Notes: a model not told the origin generated them from the letters alone. Shown: positions 36,359 to 48,354, counted from the first letter of the stretch. The stretch is DNA of 64,000 bases from Rhizophagus irregularis (GCF_026210795.1 NC_089440.1:1302001-1366000), one strand, 5' to 3'. Numbers and translations: made by a program.

Positions 36359-36414
36359 TTAATGCTTATTTGTTAATGCTTATTTGTTAATGCTTATTTG
36401 TAAATGCTTATTGG
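36359..36414. repeat. 14-bp tandem repeat, 4 units
   Basis: TTAATGCTTATTTG in units at 36359, 36373 and 36387, with a fourth diverged unit (TAAATGCTTATTGG) at 36401-36414. It lies about 240 bp downstream of the HMG gene 4 stop. Confidence 0.85.
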
Positions 36415-36651
36415 TTAAGAGTGTACATAACTTATATATAATTTTTTTAATCGTTAAAAACATATAATATAATGTAAAAAAAAAAAAATTTTTTGATCAT
36501 TTTGATCGTTGATGTTTACACGTCGTTGTAATTCGATAAAATTTTTCTACCTTTTTACGTAAAATCTTAAAATAATAAAAACTTAATACATAAAATAATA
36601 TATATATAAAAACCATTCGAAAGTAATTAAAAAAAGAAAAGAAAAAGAAAT

Positions 36652-37260
36652 TTACATAAATTTACATAAATTTACATCAAAACAATCTTCACTCCAATCA
36701 AAATCGAATTCACTAAGAACATTGGAGGGAGGAATATCGTTTGAAGAATCTGATTCACTTTCTGAATTATAAGAAAAATAAGTGGATTCAATTAAATCAA
36801 TTGGTGCAGGCGCTGCAGGTGCTAAAGTTGGATCATTAACTATTACTTTATTGAATGTTTCTCTGTATGAAAGAGGCCATTCAGTAATTGGAGACGGTTG
36901 TTGTTGAACTTTTGGTTTTGGATTATAATTAGAAGGTGTAAGAATATTACTAAACGAAAGTGAATTACGAGGTATTCTTTGACGTCTTTTGTCTAATTCT
37001 TGGTCGACATATTTGGCGATTTTTTTGTAGTATTTTTTAACCCTACTTGGTTCACTATTCCAATGGTCTGATGCCAATTTCGAAACTTGAGTCATTGGAA
37101 ATCGGCAATTTAATTGCAAGAGATGTTTGGTGTATATTTTTCGATATACGAAGAATGCATTTGGCCCTCGACTATTATTTCGCAAATCATCGATATGAAT
37201 AAAATCTTCTATTTTATATCTTGGAGGGAATGATGGTCGAAAGACATCACTTGAAGTCAT
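36652..37260 (-). CDS. HMG-box protein 4, short form (MATA-HMG type), 202 aa
   Basis: Putative HMG-box transcription factor, the shortest of the eight. Start chosen at ATG 37260 (MTSSDVFRPSFPPRYKIEDF); the upstream extension begins at a TTG and reads a hydrophobic, Lys-rich run typical of UTR. The FPP block begins at residue 11, so almost no leader precedes it. HMG box about 33-95 (GPNAFFVYRKIYTKHL, FPMTQVSKLASDHW, VKKYYKKIAKYVDQEL), followed by RRQR. The tail of about 105 residues is Pro/Ser/Asp-rich and ends FDFDWSEDCFDV. No long repeat. Its linker between the FPP and the box is about 3 residues shorter than in genes 1, 2 and 5. Confidence 0.88.
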   Translation of the reverse strand: MTSSDVFRPSFPPRYKIEDFIHIDDLRNNSRGPNAFFVYRKIYTKHLLQLNCRFPMTQVSKLASDHWNSEPSRVKKYYKKIAKYVDQELDKRRQRIPRNSLSFSNILTPSNYNPKPKVQQQPSPITEWPLSYRETFNKVIVNDPTLAPAAPAPIDLIESTYFSYNSESESDSSNDIPPSNVLSEFDFDWSEDCFDVNLCKFM

Positions 37261-37418
37261 AATTCTTTTTCTTAATTTTTTTTTTAAAAAAAAATAAAAT
37301 AAATAAAATATAATTTTATTTTTGCAAGAAAACAATGAGAGTAGGATAAACAATTATATTTTTTTTTAAAAAAAAACAAACTGTGAGGAGCGAATTGAAA
37401 GGAAAAGAATTCTCTTCC

Positions 37419-37426
37419 TTTTTATA
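37419..37426 (-). promoter_or_regulatory. TATA box candidate, HMG gene 4
   Basis: Minus strand TTATAAAAAGGAAGAG, about 160 bp upstream of the ATG at 37260. The TATA and the purine-rich sequence after it stand out from the surrounding A/T tracts. Confidence 0.45.
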
Positions 37427-39014
37427 ACTAATTTCATGTGTTGTTTGTGCTCAGATTTTTCATCATCATCAGAAAAAAAAAAAATTACAAAATTAACAAT
37501 GTTGATTTTTTTTCTAGTTTTCCAAAAACGTTCATTTACGGTTATTCACGGACAACCATGAAACAAAATCATAAAAAAAAAAATTTTGGGAAGTATAACA
37601 ATAAAACGCGCAATATTGCAACATTCCAATTTCTAGAAAACAAAAGAAAAAAAAAAAAAGAGAAACATAAAACAAAAAATAATAAATAAAGAAAGAAAAT
37701 GGAGATCAATCATAAAAATTTATATTTGAGAATATATTTGAATATAATTTATCTTATCTTATTTTCTTCTTTGTTTTTTTATTCGGTCAACCCCTCGTAT
37801 TAAAATTTATTAATTCATCAAACTACTATTTTCGGGTGTATTAAAATTTATTAATAAGTTAAACAAAAAATCTTTCGGACATCTGTTCCGCAAATAATTT
37901 GTAACTTTGACTTTCATAACTGCGCCCGTGAAAATCAATGATACAGTAGTACTAATAAAAAGTTATCCAATGATGATGGATTTTCTATCCATCTTTTTAA
38001 ATAGTTTATTTATTTACGCTGCGGTTAAAAAATTTAGTAGAAATTTAATCTTAGTTTAACAATATAAAATTTTTCTATTATCAGTGGTTGATTTGAAAAA
38101 GGGGCATTTTGAATATTAAATTCGGTCACAAAAAAAAAATTTTTTTTTTATACATCAAGTTTTACATTAAAGTTTAAGATCAAAAGGGAAAATTTACGCC
38201 TTGTTGTTCTTTAATCTTTTTTTTTCTAACTTGGGTATTAAACAGATGGAATTTTCAATCATCGTGTTACCTTTCCAAGACATTGTTAGAAGGATAAGTA
38301 ACATTAATATTGCATGATTTTTTTTATCAGCCTATATCTGACTAATAATGATTGGAGATATGAAAGATATGAAACTCTATAATGATTCAATTAATACATT
38401 CTTGGGAAAGTCTAGATTTTAGTTTTTCTTTTCGTAAACAAAGAAACGTGCATTTAAACATAATAAGGACTTTTTGATCAAAGAACTTACATCTAACAGT
38501 TGTAACGGTTGTAATGCATAATCCAAAAAAAATTTATCATTGATATGTAAAAACCTGTGATATGTAAAAACCTGTAATTAAAATATGACTTTACCTAAAA
38601 TACTTAAAAATACTCAATTTAAGGTAATTATTAACTGAATTAATTGTTTGAGATGTCCAATGATTTTTGTGCATTTTGCCATATTACGCGATTTGTTTGT
38701 TGTAATCGCACATAAAAAAAAAAGGATATATACGCGTTTTTATATATATATGAACTAATATAGAAATATAAATAATATAAATGTATTGTGTAACAATACC
38801 ATAAAAATAATTATTCATTATCGAGATTGAAATTAGTATAGAAAAAAACTTACACTTTTCGGATATCGGATAACTTTAACATTCGGACTAACAATTCCGC
38901 ACTCACATTATGATTTAACTAATTTTATTATTATTGTTATGAAAACTTTATATGTAAAAGAACATAAAGCCTATAAAAAAAAATTTATTTCGTATTTTTT
39001 TTTTTTTTTCATGT

Positions 39015-39150
39015 TATTTCTATGAATGTATCATATTCACAGAATTTTATAGTTAAAATTATCTAAATTATTGGTTATTTTTCCGTATATGTCTCATATT
39101 CACGGATTCACGGAGTTTTTGCGGACATTACGGATAATTACGGATAATAA
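39015..39150 (+). repeat. Dispersed repeat, copy A
   Basis: Contains TGTATCATATTCACAGAATT and, further on, CATATTCACGGA, CACGGAGTTTTTGCGG and TTACGGATAATTACGGATAA. The same order of motifs occurs inverted at 55310-55425, so the two are copies of one short repeat family. Confidence 0.55.
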
Positions 39151-41197
39151 AATTATATATATATATATATCAGGGATATAACATTTTTTTTGCAAGACAA
39201 CCCAAACTCCGATATAATGATATTTTGGATCTATATGAAAGAAATTCTTCGGAAAATATCGGCGTATCAAAATTAAATTATGTCGACATTTATATATTCT
39301 CTTAATATAGTGGAAGAGTAATTATATATCAATATGACAATATCAGTATATATCTAGGTATCATGATTATACAATAACATAACAGTAACGTCTTTGTCTA
39401 ATTTATTTAATAAGATTTATGACTATATAAAAATTGGCATCAATACGATTCGAAGAGGAAAACCTTTGAAAGACAACCAATAACAAATGAACTGCGGCTC
39501 CATAGTGATCTTTCCTATATCGTTATTACCTATTAATAAACATGCAATTACGTTATCACGTGAACGCGAATAAACCTGCTTGATATGGACCACATGGTTA
39601 GTACAAAAACCGCCTAATGGCAAAACCAATGACATCACTGTTTCAGATCGATTTGTAATCAATTTACTGTTGTAACACCAACAATTTAATTAAAAAATTC
39701 TACTCCACGTGATCGGTGTTCGGTGACATTTAAGGGGATGTGAAAAAAATAATTTCGAGGGAACTGTCCTCTGAAATTTATAGGTTACGTCACTCACGTC
39801 TCACGTGAGGGAAGAAAATTACTGTTTAATAATCATGCGCATCATGTGATCATTTATAAAATTTTAATTGTGATGCTTATGATCGAAAAAAAGTATTTAT
39901 TGAGAGGGATTTTTTTTAAAAAATATAACACAAGTAAGTGATGCAACCAAATTTTAAAAAGCATGTGAATTAAGCGATTTAAGAAAAAAAGTTGAGACAA
40001 TGTATAAAATTATAAAAAACGAGTAACTAAAAAAATTATTAATAATAATAAAATGCAAATAATATTGATTTACGCTATTCAATGAATTACAAAATATAAA
40101 TAAAAAATCATCGAATCATTTTTACTCATTTAAAGTTTACTTTTTTGGTTATTAACTTCGAAATTTTGAATTTTTCTTAAGAAGAAAAGAAAAAACAAGG
40201 GATGAAATTTTTAGGGGGGACGAAATATTTACTTTTAGTGTAATTTTTAATTTTTAATTGATTATTAAATGATTCGTAATACAATAAGTAATCAACATAA
40301 AAAAAATCTGAAAAAGTTTTGAAGTTAAAAATATTCGCATTTTCGAATAGATCTTCGAAATATCACATTTTGTGATAAAAAAAAAAAAACGCTGACAATC
40401 ACTAAAATTAGACATAATGCAAATGCACAGCCACTTCAATAGAGGTTTAATAAACGACCATGAAATTTTTGATTGATTTTTTAATATTCTTTCACACGGA
40501 GAATTGATTCCTAATCTATAAATAGAAGGTAAATATTTTAGTAATCTTTCCCTAATTTAATTAATTTAATTACCAAATAACAGCCTTCGGAGTTTCAAAT
40601 TATCAATTTATTTAACCTGAAAAGAATTTATGAGATTTTTTTGTTTACAAAAGATAAAGAAGATAATATTTTTTTTTTATTGTTTTTCATAATTGGTAAT
40701 ATTAAAGTTTTAAATTGGATATTTAAACGGGAATGTTTGGTTTTGAAATCTTTTTTTTCTTATTGTCACATAACGGAAATTTATATATTTGTATATTGAT
40801 ATGAATTGGTCAGTGTACTAAAACAATGCATATTATTCTGTATGAAATTTATGTATAATTGTACATTGATATGAGTTGGTAAATGTACTAAAACAATGCA
40901 TAGATTTTTGATTAAAGTTATATTATCGATTTATGATAAGGAACTAGATCTATTTTTTTTTAGATGTTTTCCTTCCCCTTCTTCTAAACACTTCTAAACA
41001 ATTTAACTTAATTTGATTAGATTGTCAAACTTTAATTATTAATATTTTATATATGATTATTTTACACAGTATATATATAATACTATACATACAGTATATC
41101 GTATATCGTATATCGTTGGATTTATTTCTATTTATCCTTATAAATAATTCAAGTAAGTAACATAATCTTTTTTTTTTCTTCAAAAAAAAAAAAAAAT

Positions 41198-41995
41198 ATG
41201 AATGTATCAAATTTGAATTCAGAAAATCTTTCAAATGTCATTTCTAATAATATTTTACCTCGCGTTATACTTCCTTTCCCTCCAAACATCACCGCTTATG
41301 AGATAGCAAATAAAAGACTTCGGTCAAACATTCGTTCTAAAGCACCAAACGCGTTTTTTATTTATAGAAAAGTATTTATGGATCATTTATTATCTTTAGA
41401 TCATAAATTCAAGATGACAGATGTTTCTAAACTTGCTAGTGAACATTGGAAAAATGAAACTCAAGAAGTTATAACAACTTACAAAAAAATTTCAAAACAA
41501 GTTGAAAAAGAATTGAATAATATAAGAAACAAAAACTTAGTATATGCTAATGATATTGAAAAACATAAGTTTATGAAGAGGAAAGAAAGTAAATCTATTG
41601 GAGAATGTACAATTTCAACATTTTCAATCAATGAAAAGAGTTCAACTAATGAGATTGATAATTCTAAGAACAAAATTAATAATGGAGGGATCAATTGTTC
41701 TAAACCAAATTCAATAAAAATCTTGAAGTATTTACAACCGAGATTATCTCCAAATTTTAATTTCAATTCAATTTTAGATGACAATATTATGCGGCTTTAT
41801 GATAATGAATTGACAATTTCATCAATTGATTGTCAAATATCAAATGATTCTAATATTAATAATTGTTATGATTATGATTATGATTATGATTATGGTCATA
41901 AAAAACTTTATGATCCTACCACGATCATAAATAATAGTCAAGATCACTTTGGAGATCATAATTTAGAATGGTATTTGAATGATTTCGATCATTAA
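41198..41995 (+). CDS. HMG-box protein 5 (MATA-HMG type), 265 aa
   Basis: Putative HMG-box transcription factor. Seen: VILPFPPNITAYEIANKR (residues 23-40), HMG box about 48-110 (APNAFFIYRKVFMDHL, FKMTDVSKLASEHW, VITTYKKISKQVEKEL), junction NIRNKNLVYAND, then Lys/Asn/Ser-rich tail with a YDYDYDYDYG run (GATTAT repeat, about 41869-41893), ending NLEWYLNDFDH. Closest in layout to genes 1, 2 and 8. ATG at 41198 directly follows a 14-A tract; no earlier in-frame ATG is credible. Single exon. It converges on HMG gene 6 with 1.3 kb between stops, the closest pair in the window. Confidence 0.92.
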   Translation: MNVSNLNSENLSNVISNNILPRVILPFPPNITAYEIANKRLRSNIRSKAPNAFFIYRKVFMDHLLSLDHKFKMTDVSKLASEHWKNETQEVITTYKKISKQVEKELNNIRNKNLVYANDIEKHKFMKRKESKSIGECTISTFSINEKSSTNEIDNSKNKINNGGINCSKPNSIKILKYLQPRLSPNFNFNSILDDNIMRLYDNELTISSIDCQISNDSNINNCYDYDYDYDYGHKKLYDPTTIINNSQDHFGDHNLEWYLNDFDH

Positions 41996-43308
41996 ATTGA
42001 TTCAATTTGATTTGGAAATCACGGCATACAGCATTGTATATACTGTGTGTATTATACTGTTGTTATAAGAGGGCTTGATTTGTTAATATCTGTAATTTTC
42101 TATATTTTATTTATGAGATTTTGTTATTCAAGATTCCTTTAGATTCTTTGTATATTTGTATATATTTTGTTTATGGACAAATATGATATAAATGGTAATT
42201 TGAAGTTTATATCATGTAAAATGTGACTAAATAAAATAACAATTTTAGAAATTGTAAAATGACTATTTATAACATTTTGTAACATCACCAAGTTACATCT
42301 CAATCAAATCTATCTTGGACCGTATACTTTAAGACGTACGGACACAATGCAATCCATCATATTTGGCAACATAAATCGTCACGTTATTCGGTTAAATCTG
42401 TTGTAATCTATTGAATAAATAGCCAAATTAAGAAAACACAATTGATTCCACGTTTATTCCAAGTTTGATTCTTTACATTGTAAAATAAAAAAAAACAAAA
42501 AAACATAAAGGAATAAATATTTAATTAAATATTACTGAATTAAGTATAAAAGCATTTTTTTTTTTAATTCAAATTTAGAAATTAATTTTCTTTTATATTA
42601 TTTTAATTCTTTCATTTATTTAATATTATCTCTATTTTTTTTTTTTTTTAAAAAAAAAAAATTATTTATTTATAAAAAAAAAATAATTATGAACAAATTT
42701 TTGCTTTAACGAAAGGAAATTTTTTTCTTTTTTTTGGGGTTAATATTTCTGATCTTCCTATTGGATTCTGCAATTGTAGATCTTATAATTATTTAGTAAT
42801 CTTCAATAAAAGTCAAATTGGCGTTTACAATGACGGATAAGTTTTTATAAACGCCAACTTATGAAACGAGATTATTAATACAAAAAAGATAAGTTTAAAG
42901 AATTTGTTTTATTAATTCATAATTTAAAGAAAATGTATAGGAATTATGTCTCCGAAATGTATAATTTGTAAAAAAGATAGCATGATTGGTTGGTTTATTT
43001 ATCATAAAAAAATTTCTTATTTACTTATTTATCTGTTTTTATTTACATATTTAATCATAATTATCGTTCTATCATTTCTTATAATTTTAAATAAAATAAA
43101 ATAAAGTATTCTTATATATTATTTCCTAATATATATAATTCTAATCATATGAACATAAAAAAAAAAAGTCTTAGTAATCATAGCAAAATTTTTTCGTTCC
43201 CATCATAATTTTTATTTTTACTAAATTTAGGTTTATCACCGTCGATAAGTTAACGAATTATAAAGAAAAACGATAAAAAAAAAATGTCCCACTTAAAATT
43301 TTTGAAAT
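41996..43308. other. Intergenic between convergent HMG genes 5 and 6
   Basis: 1.3 kb, AT-rich with A/T homopolymers near 42550-42680. Holds both 3' regions. No gene or element recognised. Confidence 0.5.
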
Positions 43309-44040
43309 TTATTGAAAATATAGAAAATATTCTTCGGGAAAGGTTTCGTCGATTAGTTCATAAATCGGATAGTACGATTGTTGAATGTTCATGTCAAAAA
43401 AGTCGTAAGTGTTTGGAATGAACGATTGAATTGGTACAAAATCTTCGTTATTATAGTTTTGAGGTTCTTGCATTCTTTCCAAGTCATCAAAATATTTCAA
43501 ATAATCATCCACACTCTCAGATTGTAAAGATTGTAATGATTCAGGAAATGATTGAGATGAAGTAAAAGTTTGTGATAACGGAAATGAAGAAAATGTTTGC
43601 GATAACGGAAATGTTTGTGATGACGAAAATGGTTCAGACGACGGAAATGGTTGCGATGGCGGAAATAATAGTGATGACGGGAGTTGTGACGGTGAGAATA
43701 ATTGTAACGACGGGGGAGGTAATTGCGAATCATTTTGTAAATCTTGTAAGAATATTTTATCTGCTTCATGCGCTAATCTGTGATAATACTCCTTTACTTC
43801 CGCTGGTTCACGTTTCCAAGAATTACCACAAAGGGAAGATATTCTCATTTGTTGAAAACGATAATTCTTGGCCAGTTCTCTAGAAAAGACCTTTCGATAA
43901 ATCATAAACGCGTTCGGAGGTCTTGAAGCTTTTTTGCCTTTCCTTTTATCCGACATTATTTCACGAGCTGTGATCGCCGGGGGAAAGGACAATCGAAATT
44001 CTGACACGTCGGGAGCTTGTAATTGATTGATTTTTGGCAT
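43309..44040 (-). CDS. HMG-box protein 6, divergent (MATA-HMG type), 243 aa
   Basis: Putative HMG-box transcription factor. Start at ATG 44040 (MPKINQLQAPDVSEF); the TTG three codons earlier was not used. Seen: FRLSFPPAITAREIMSDKRK (residues 16-35), HMG box about 41-97 (PPNAFMIYRKVFSREL, FQQMRISSLCGNSWK, VKEYYHRLAHEADKIF). The box is more divergent: MRISSLCG replaces the MT-x-VSKL(A/V)S found in most copies, and the box has one residue fewer. The tail is a Ser/Pro/Phe repeat region (SQPF, SEPF, SQTF units, residues about 115-165) and ends EEYFLYF. The base composition is less AT-rich than genes 1 and 5. Confidence 0.9.
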   Translation of the reverse strand: MPKINQLQAPDVSEFRLSFPPAITAREIMSDKRKGKKASRPPNAFMIYRKVFSRELAKNYRFQQMRISSLCGNSWKREPAEVKEYYHRLAHEADKIFLQDLQNDSQLPPPSLQLFSPSQLPSSLLFPPSQPFPSSEPFSSSQTFPLSQTFSSFPLSQTFTSSQSFPESLQSLQSESVDDYLKYFDDLERMQEPQNYNNEDFVPIQSFIPNTYDFFDMNIQQSYYPIYELIDETFPEEYFLYFQ

Positions 44041-44127
44041 TTTTATCAAATTGTTACAGATTTTGTAGAAGTAATTTATACTTTTTTCCCCACCTGAAAT
44101 ATTTTTTTCACTGAGAGAAATTCATCC

Positions 44128-44135
44128 TATTTATA
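44128..44135 (-). promoter_or_regulatory. TATA box candidate, HMG gene 6
   Basis: Minus strand ATATAAATAGGATGAATT, 88 bp upstream of ATG 44040, in the classical range for a short 5' leader. The strongest of the TATA candidates by context. Confidence 0.5.
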
Positions 44136-47094
44136 TTTTTTTTTTATGGTTTCGCTGACATGTGGATGCACAATGTTGCTCATGGAATAATAATGTGGCG
44201 AAAAAATACAATATTTTAATGTCTAAAAAATCTTTTAAAACCCAAAATTGATTGCATCTAAATCATGTGACCATTAATTATACAACATGTTCATTTTTTT
44301 TTTAAAAAAAAAAAAAAAAAATCAAAATGGAATACGAATTTAAATCGCGCGTTATACAAAATAATTAATAAAAAAACGAATTAAAAACTTTTTACAAAAG
44401 AAATTTAAGTAATTTAAGTTCACTTGACAATATTAAAGGAACCCCCTATCTCATACATCATATGATGACATGTAAATTGTGAATAATTAAAGGAAATGAA
44501 AGAAAATTATTATTATTTTTTTTTAAAAAATAAAAATAAAAAAAAACAACTTACTTTACTTTGATGTACTTTTTAAGAAATATTAAATTCTCCGAATTGC
44601 GTTTAAACAATGTGAAAAGAAGTAAATAAAAGCTAAATTTTAATAATGCCTAAAATCTTTTCTTTTTTTTTTTCTTCTTTTCTTTCTTCCTTCCTTTCTT
44701 TCCTTTTTCGTTATTATTATTACGATACTATACGATCTTTCTTGGATAACAAATCCCGGACAAAGAATCCGGCGTAAAATCAATAAATGTAAAAAAAAAT
44801 AAAAAATCACACCATATTGTGGATTTTTGTCACGAAACGATAATGCAATTAATGTTATTTTTCTAGATAAGTAAATGAATGGAATAAAAAAAAAAATTTA
44901 ATTTTAAATTAACCAGGAAAGAATAAAGATAAAAACGACTGATATAAACCAGCCAACCAAATTAATACATCTCTTTTCCTTTGTTGTCATTCGATCTCTA
45001 GCAATCGATCAAAAAAAAATAGATTTATTTATCTCCCAAATTATTCAGATCGACATTTACCGAGTGACAAATTAATTTGGCCTATTGTTGTGATGTTTCA
45101 CTAAGTAATACTAATTATGATATATGAATGTTTAATTTATATAGAGCTATTAAAAGATTTTGTTAGTTTTTTGTTTTTCACTTAATTTAAATAGATAATA
45201 AGCGTTATTTTAAGGGATTTGGTTGGTTTAAAATTTTGAATACTGTTAATTATGATCCCGAATTTAATGATAGCATAAAATAATATTAATATTCTAACTA
45301 TAAGGAAAAAACAACCAATCTGTCGTGGACGTATAATTGATTTCTAATCATCATATGGTTTATGATGTTTCTTGAAACTTGTTAAAGCAATTTTTTGGTG
45401 AAATAAATTGTTATATTACTTTTAACTTATTAAGTATCGTGTATTTAATGTGTGAACATAATCAAATGATATTGTTGAATAATTGAATAATTGAATTAAA
45501 TTATGAATTACTTTTTCGAATTATTATTGTTTACATTGATCAATAAAACCATAATAAAATTTGGAGAGTTTCTTTTCTTATTTTTGTTTTTAAAAATAAA
45601 AACAGTTTTATATAAAAAAAAATACCCTGATTAATAACTTCTTAATTGTTCATAAAATTAATTTAAATTTTGAATTGATAACTACATAATGGCGCAGTAA
45701 TAATAGATAAAGACGAAAAGTAAAAAAAAAAGATATAAATAAAATTATCACATTTTCTTATGCTCTCATAATGGTTCATTTTTTTTTTCGGTATAATGCA
45801 AATTCTTGTAATTACTGTATATGCGTTGATCACTGCGATACAATTTACCATGTAGGAAAACAAAAGAATTCTAATAAAAACAAAGAATTAACGAGAACTT
45901 TTTTATTTTAATCAAATGACTTTTTTCATTGGCGGGATAAAAAAAGAATGTTTTTATTTAGTAATTATAATGGTGGATTTTATTACGTTGTGGTTACTTT
46001 GGCGACATAATTTTGATGAACTGTATTGTATGGTCAAGACGTATGTAATCAATTTTTCAGCAGCGAATTGGATTACCTAGAATTAATTCGTTTGCTTGTG
46101 AATAAAAACGATTGCATACAAATTCAACCTTACAACCTTACACACAACACATTATATACCTTCTTATCATGATAAATTTTTCGGTAGCATCTAAAAATGA
46201 AAAATAAATTAATTATACGAATCAATCCCTATTACAAATTGCTTCTTTAAGAAACAATCTAAACGATCAGATTGCAACATACAGTAGCAGTACATAAACA
46301 ATTCAATTCTATAAAAAGAAATACGATAATATTCATAATATAGATAACGTGTGAAAATGTAAACAAACAAAATATTTTTTTTTGGGGGGATGTGCCAATT
46401 TTTACTAAATTTGTTTAACTAGTTTTGATTTATAATAATAATTATTACTAAGTTAAAATTAAAATTTACTAAATTTAGGAATTTTTCTAATTTGGAAAAT
46501 AAGGATTAATAAAAAAAATATTTTATCGTGCATTCAAAAAGGTTTTGTTTATAAAAAAAAGCCATTGTTGGGAATCAAAAAAATGAAAAAAACTCTATTG
46601 TCTTTATTGGACACCCTTAAAAAATGTTATCTTGTACCTGTAAATTTGTAATGATATTTCCGTTGACCTTTTATCAATTACGGGGTGCATGATTAAAGTT
46701 TTGATGAATTTTATTGGCCAAATTGTTATATTTATCTTTGAAAATTTTTAAAATTTTTTCGAAAAAGTATAATATTTATTATTTAAAAAAAAAATTCTTG
46801 TATTGTTTTTTTAAGAGTATAAAATTTTTTTTTTTAAAAAAAAAATATTATAACCTTAATTAAAAAAAAATAAATATTATTACTAATTTATTACTTATTA
46901 TACAAATTTCAGCTCTCACAATTCAAGAAAGTAGTATTTTTAATGGCAACCAAGATATATTATTATACTACATACATTCTCTTTAGATGGTATTTTTGGC
47001 AGTATATATTATGGTAGGAGGTTCGTACATTCAATTTATTTTATCACAAGTTTATTTATTTGAAAAAAGAAAATTTAATGTGAAGTTGTTGTCA

Positions 47095-47240
47095 AGCTTC
47101 TTCAAGATTAAAATTATGTTCTTCCCCTTTAATACATATTCTTGTCCTAAGTTTTTCAGTAAAAATATTTCATTGTATTTTATATTTCGACATGCTATAA
47201 CCTTTCAAGGTGAGATTTACTACAAAGAAAGCATAAAAAC
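47095..47240. repeat. Diverged direct repeat, left copy, flanking the telomere-like element
   Basis: Shares CTTCTTCAAGA, TTTTCAGTAAAAATATTTC, GACATGCT and GA(T/G)GAGATTTAC-type segments in the same order with the copy at 47797-47985. The two flank the TIR-like element on each side. Confidence 0.5.
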
Positions 47241-47362
47241 ATAAAAACTCTGAAAAAAAAAGCATTATTTTATTATGAAGGACGAAGTCCCACATATTTT
47301 AGTTAAACAATTACTATGATCAACCGGGGTCATATTCATTTCATTATTTCACCGAAAATCAT

Positions 47363-47782
47363 TTCACCTCACCGACAGACACTTCACCGATAGGGACAAA
47401 TGTTTCGCCGACAATCATAATCATCGACAAGAAAATTTAGGATTAGAGTTAGGTTTAGGTAACGAAATTATGGATAGTATTAGGTTAGTATTAGAATTAG
47501 GATTAGGGTTAGTATTAGGGTTAGGATAAGACTAGGGTTAGGATTAGGGTTAGGATTAGGGTTAGGATAAGACTAGGATATCATGAGATTTTTAGGTAGA
47601 TCGTCCCACGTGATTCCATATTGATTAGTTCAGGAATTCTATACATTCCCATATTATTCTACGTGGAATTTTCGTCACAGGATATTTGGAACCATTCAGA
47701 TTTCTACAGATTTGATGGATTTCCATGTGGATTTACGTGGAAAAAATTTGCTGATTAAGTGAATAAACTGTCGGTGAGATGA
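47363..47782. mobile_element. TIR-like element carrying a telomere-like array
   Basis: Left end TTCACCTCACCGACAG (47363-47378) and right end CTGTCGGTGAGATGA (47768-47782) are inverted copies with an exact 11-bp core. Next to the left end, TTTCACCGA/CTTCACCGA/TTTCGCCGA motifs repeat. The interior is the TTAGGG-like array and about 190 bp of unique DNA. No open frame. The short ends make this tentative. Confidence 0.45.
47437..47579 (+). repeat. Interstitial telomere-like repeat (TTAGGG/TTAGGA mix)
   Basis: About 143 bp composed of TTAGGG, TTAGGA, TTAGTA and TTAGGT units, with the run GGGTTAGGATTAGGGTTAGG near 47536-47565 and a repeated GATAAGACTAGG phrase. Variants outnumber perfect TTAGGG hexamers, and ordinary sequence continues on both sides, so this is not a chromosome end. 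Confidence 0.85.
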
Positions 47783-47796
47783 GCCAGATTCCTTCT

Positions 47797-47985
47797 TCAA
47801 GACTAACCATATATTCTTGATACTACTTCAACTTCATACAGCATAATCTTTTGCTCTATATTTTCAGTAAAAATATTTCTATCTAGATTTTATATTTAAA
47901 AATTATTAAATTATAACAAAAAAGCAACGACATGCTGAAACCCTTCGAGATGAAATTTACAGCAAATGGAGTAAAAATCTTAAAA
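47797..47985. repeat. Diverged direct repeat, right copy
   Basis: Contains CCTTCTTCAAGACTA, TTTTCAGTAAAAATATTTC and GACATGCTGAAACCCTTCGA, matching the order in 47095-47240. See the left copy. Confidence 0.5.
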
Positions 47986-48154
47986 AAATAATTACGTCCC
48001 CCTTTTTGGCTTACTTCAATATATCTAATGATAATCGTCACCTATTTATTATTAATAATTATACAGTAAATTCGTAATCCCGTGAATCAACTGCAAAGAA
48101 TTCAAAAAATTCATATATGATTTCCAGTGCAAAATTTTCTTGATCACTAGTAGA

Positions 48155-48354
48155 GTCAACTCTCGATATAACCGTTTTACGACCAGTTTGACCGATCGCC
48201 GTATATAAGTTACTCTTTTCTCAGCACGTGACATTTGACCAATCAAATACCCTCATTATAACGAACCAGCCAATTAAATTCCTTAAATTCTTCACAATAA
48301 TCTTATAACAAATTTGAGGTGAAAACCGGAGGGTTCGTTACATTGAGAGTTGAC
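48155..48354. mobile_element. Short inverted-repeat element (pogo/Tigger-like MITE), 200 bp
   Basis: Left end GTCAACTCTCGATATAAC (48155-48172), right end GTTACATTGAGAGTTGAC (48337-48354), inverted with 16 of 18 matches. The CAACTCTCGATATAAC type end recalls pogo/Tigger elements. Interior has GACCAGTTTGACCGATCG and no gene. Target duplication not clear. Confidence 0.65.

Larger units (their letters stand above)
31038..36651. other. Intergenic, AT-rich, with homopolymer and TA tracts
   Basis: 5.6 kb between HMG genes 3 and 4. It contains long T tracts (31081-31190, 32220-32245, 32636-32660), TATTA/TATA repeats (33115-33240), a (TA)n run at 35010-35033 and the 14-bp repeat at 36359-36414. Open frames at 31749, 31902 and 34279 have no domain features. 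No transposon ends recognised. Confidence 0.5.
37261..41197. other. Intergenic between HMG genes 4 and 5
   Basis: 3.9 kb, AT-rich. The dispersed repeat at 39015-39150 lies here. A 79-codon minus-strand frame at 39423-39662 lies in a less AT-rich patch but resembles nothing I know. CACGTGA-type sites occur at about 39547, 39710 and 39800 (observation only). Confidence 0.5.

Noticed and set aside
36359-36414. Possible CRISPR-like array
   Set aside because: The 14-bp units are directly adjacent with no spacers, and the organism is a eukaryote.
37261-37353. N-terminal extension of HMG gene 4 by 31 residues
   Set aside because: It begins at a TTG, and the sequence is hydrophobic and Lys-rich as A/T tracts give. 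The ATG at 37260 directly precedes the conserved block. The same reasoning removed the TTG starts of HMG genes 3 and 6.
39423-39662. 79-codon minus-strand open frame in a less AT-rich patch
   Set aside because: Not recognised and no start context or neighbour supports it. Left unannotated.
43497-43883. Open frames on both strands over HMG gene 6
   Set aside because: Shadows of the Ser/Pro repeat region of the HMG reading frame.
47437-47579. Chromosome end
   Set aside because: Non-telomeric sequence and genes continue on both sides, and the units are mixed variants.
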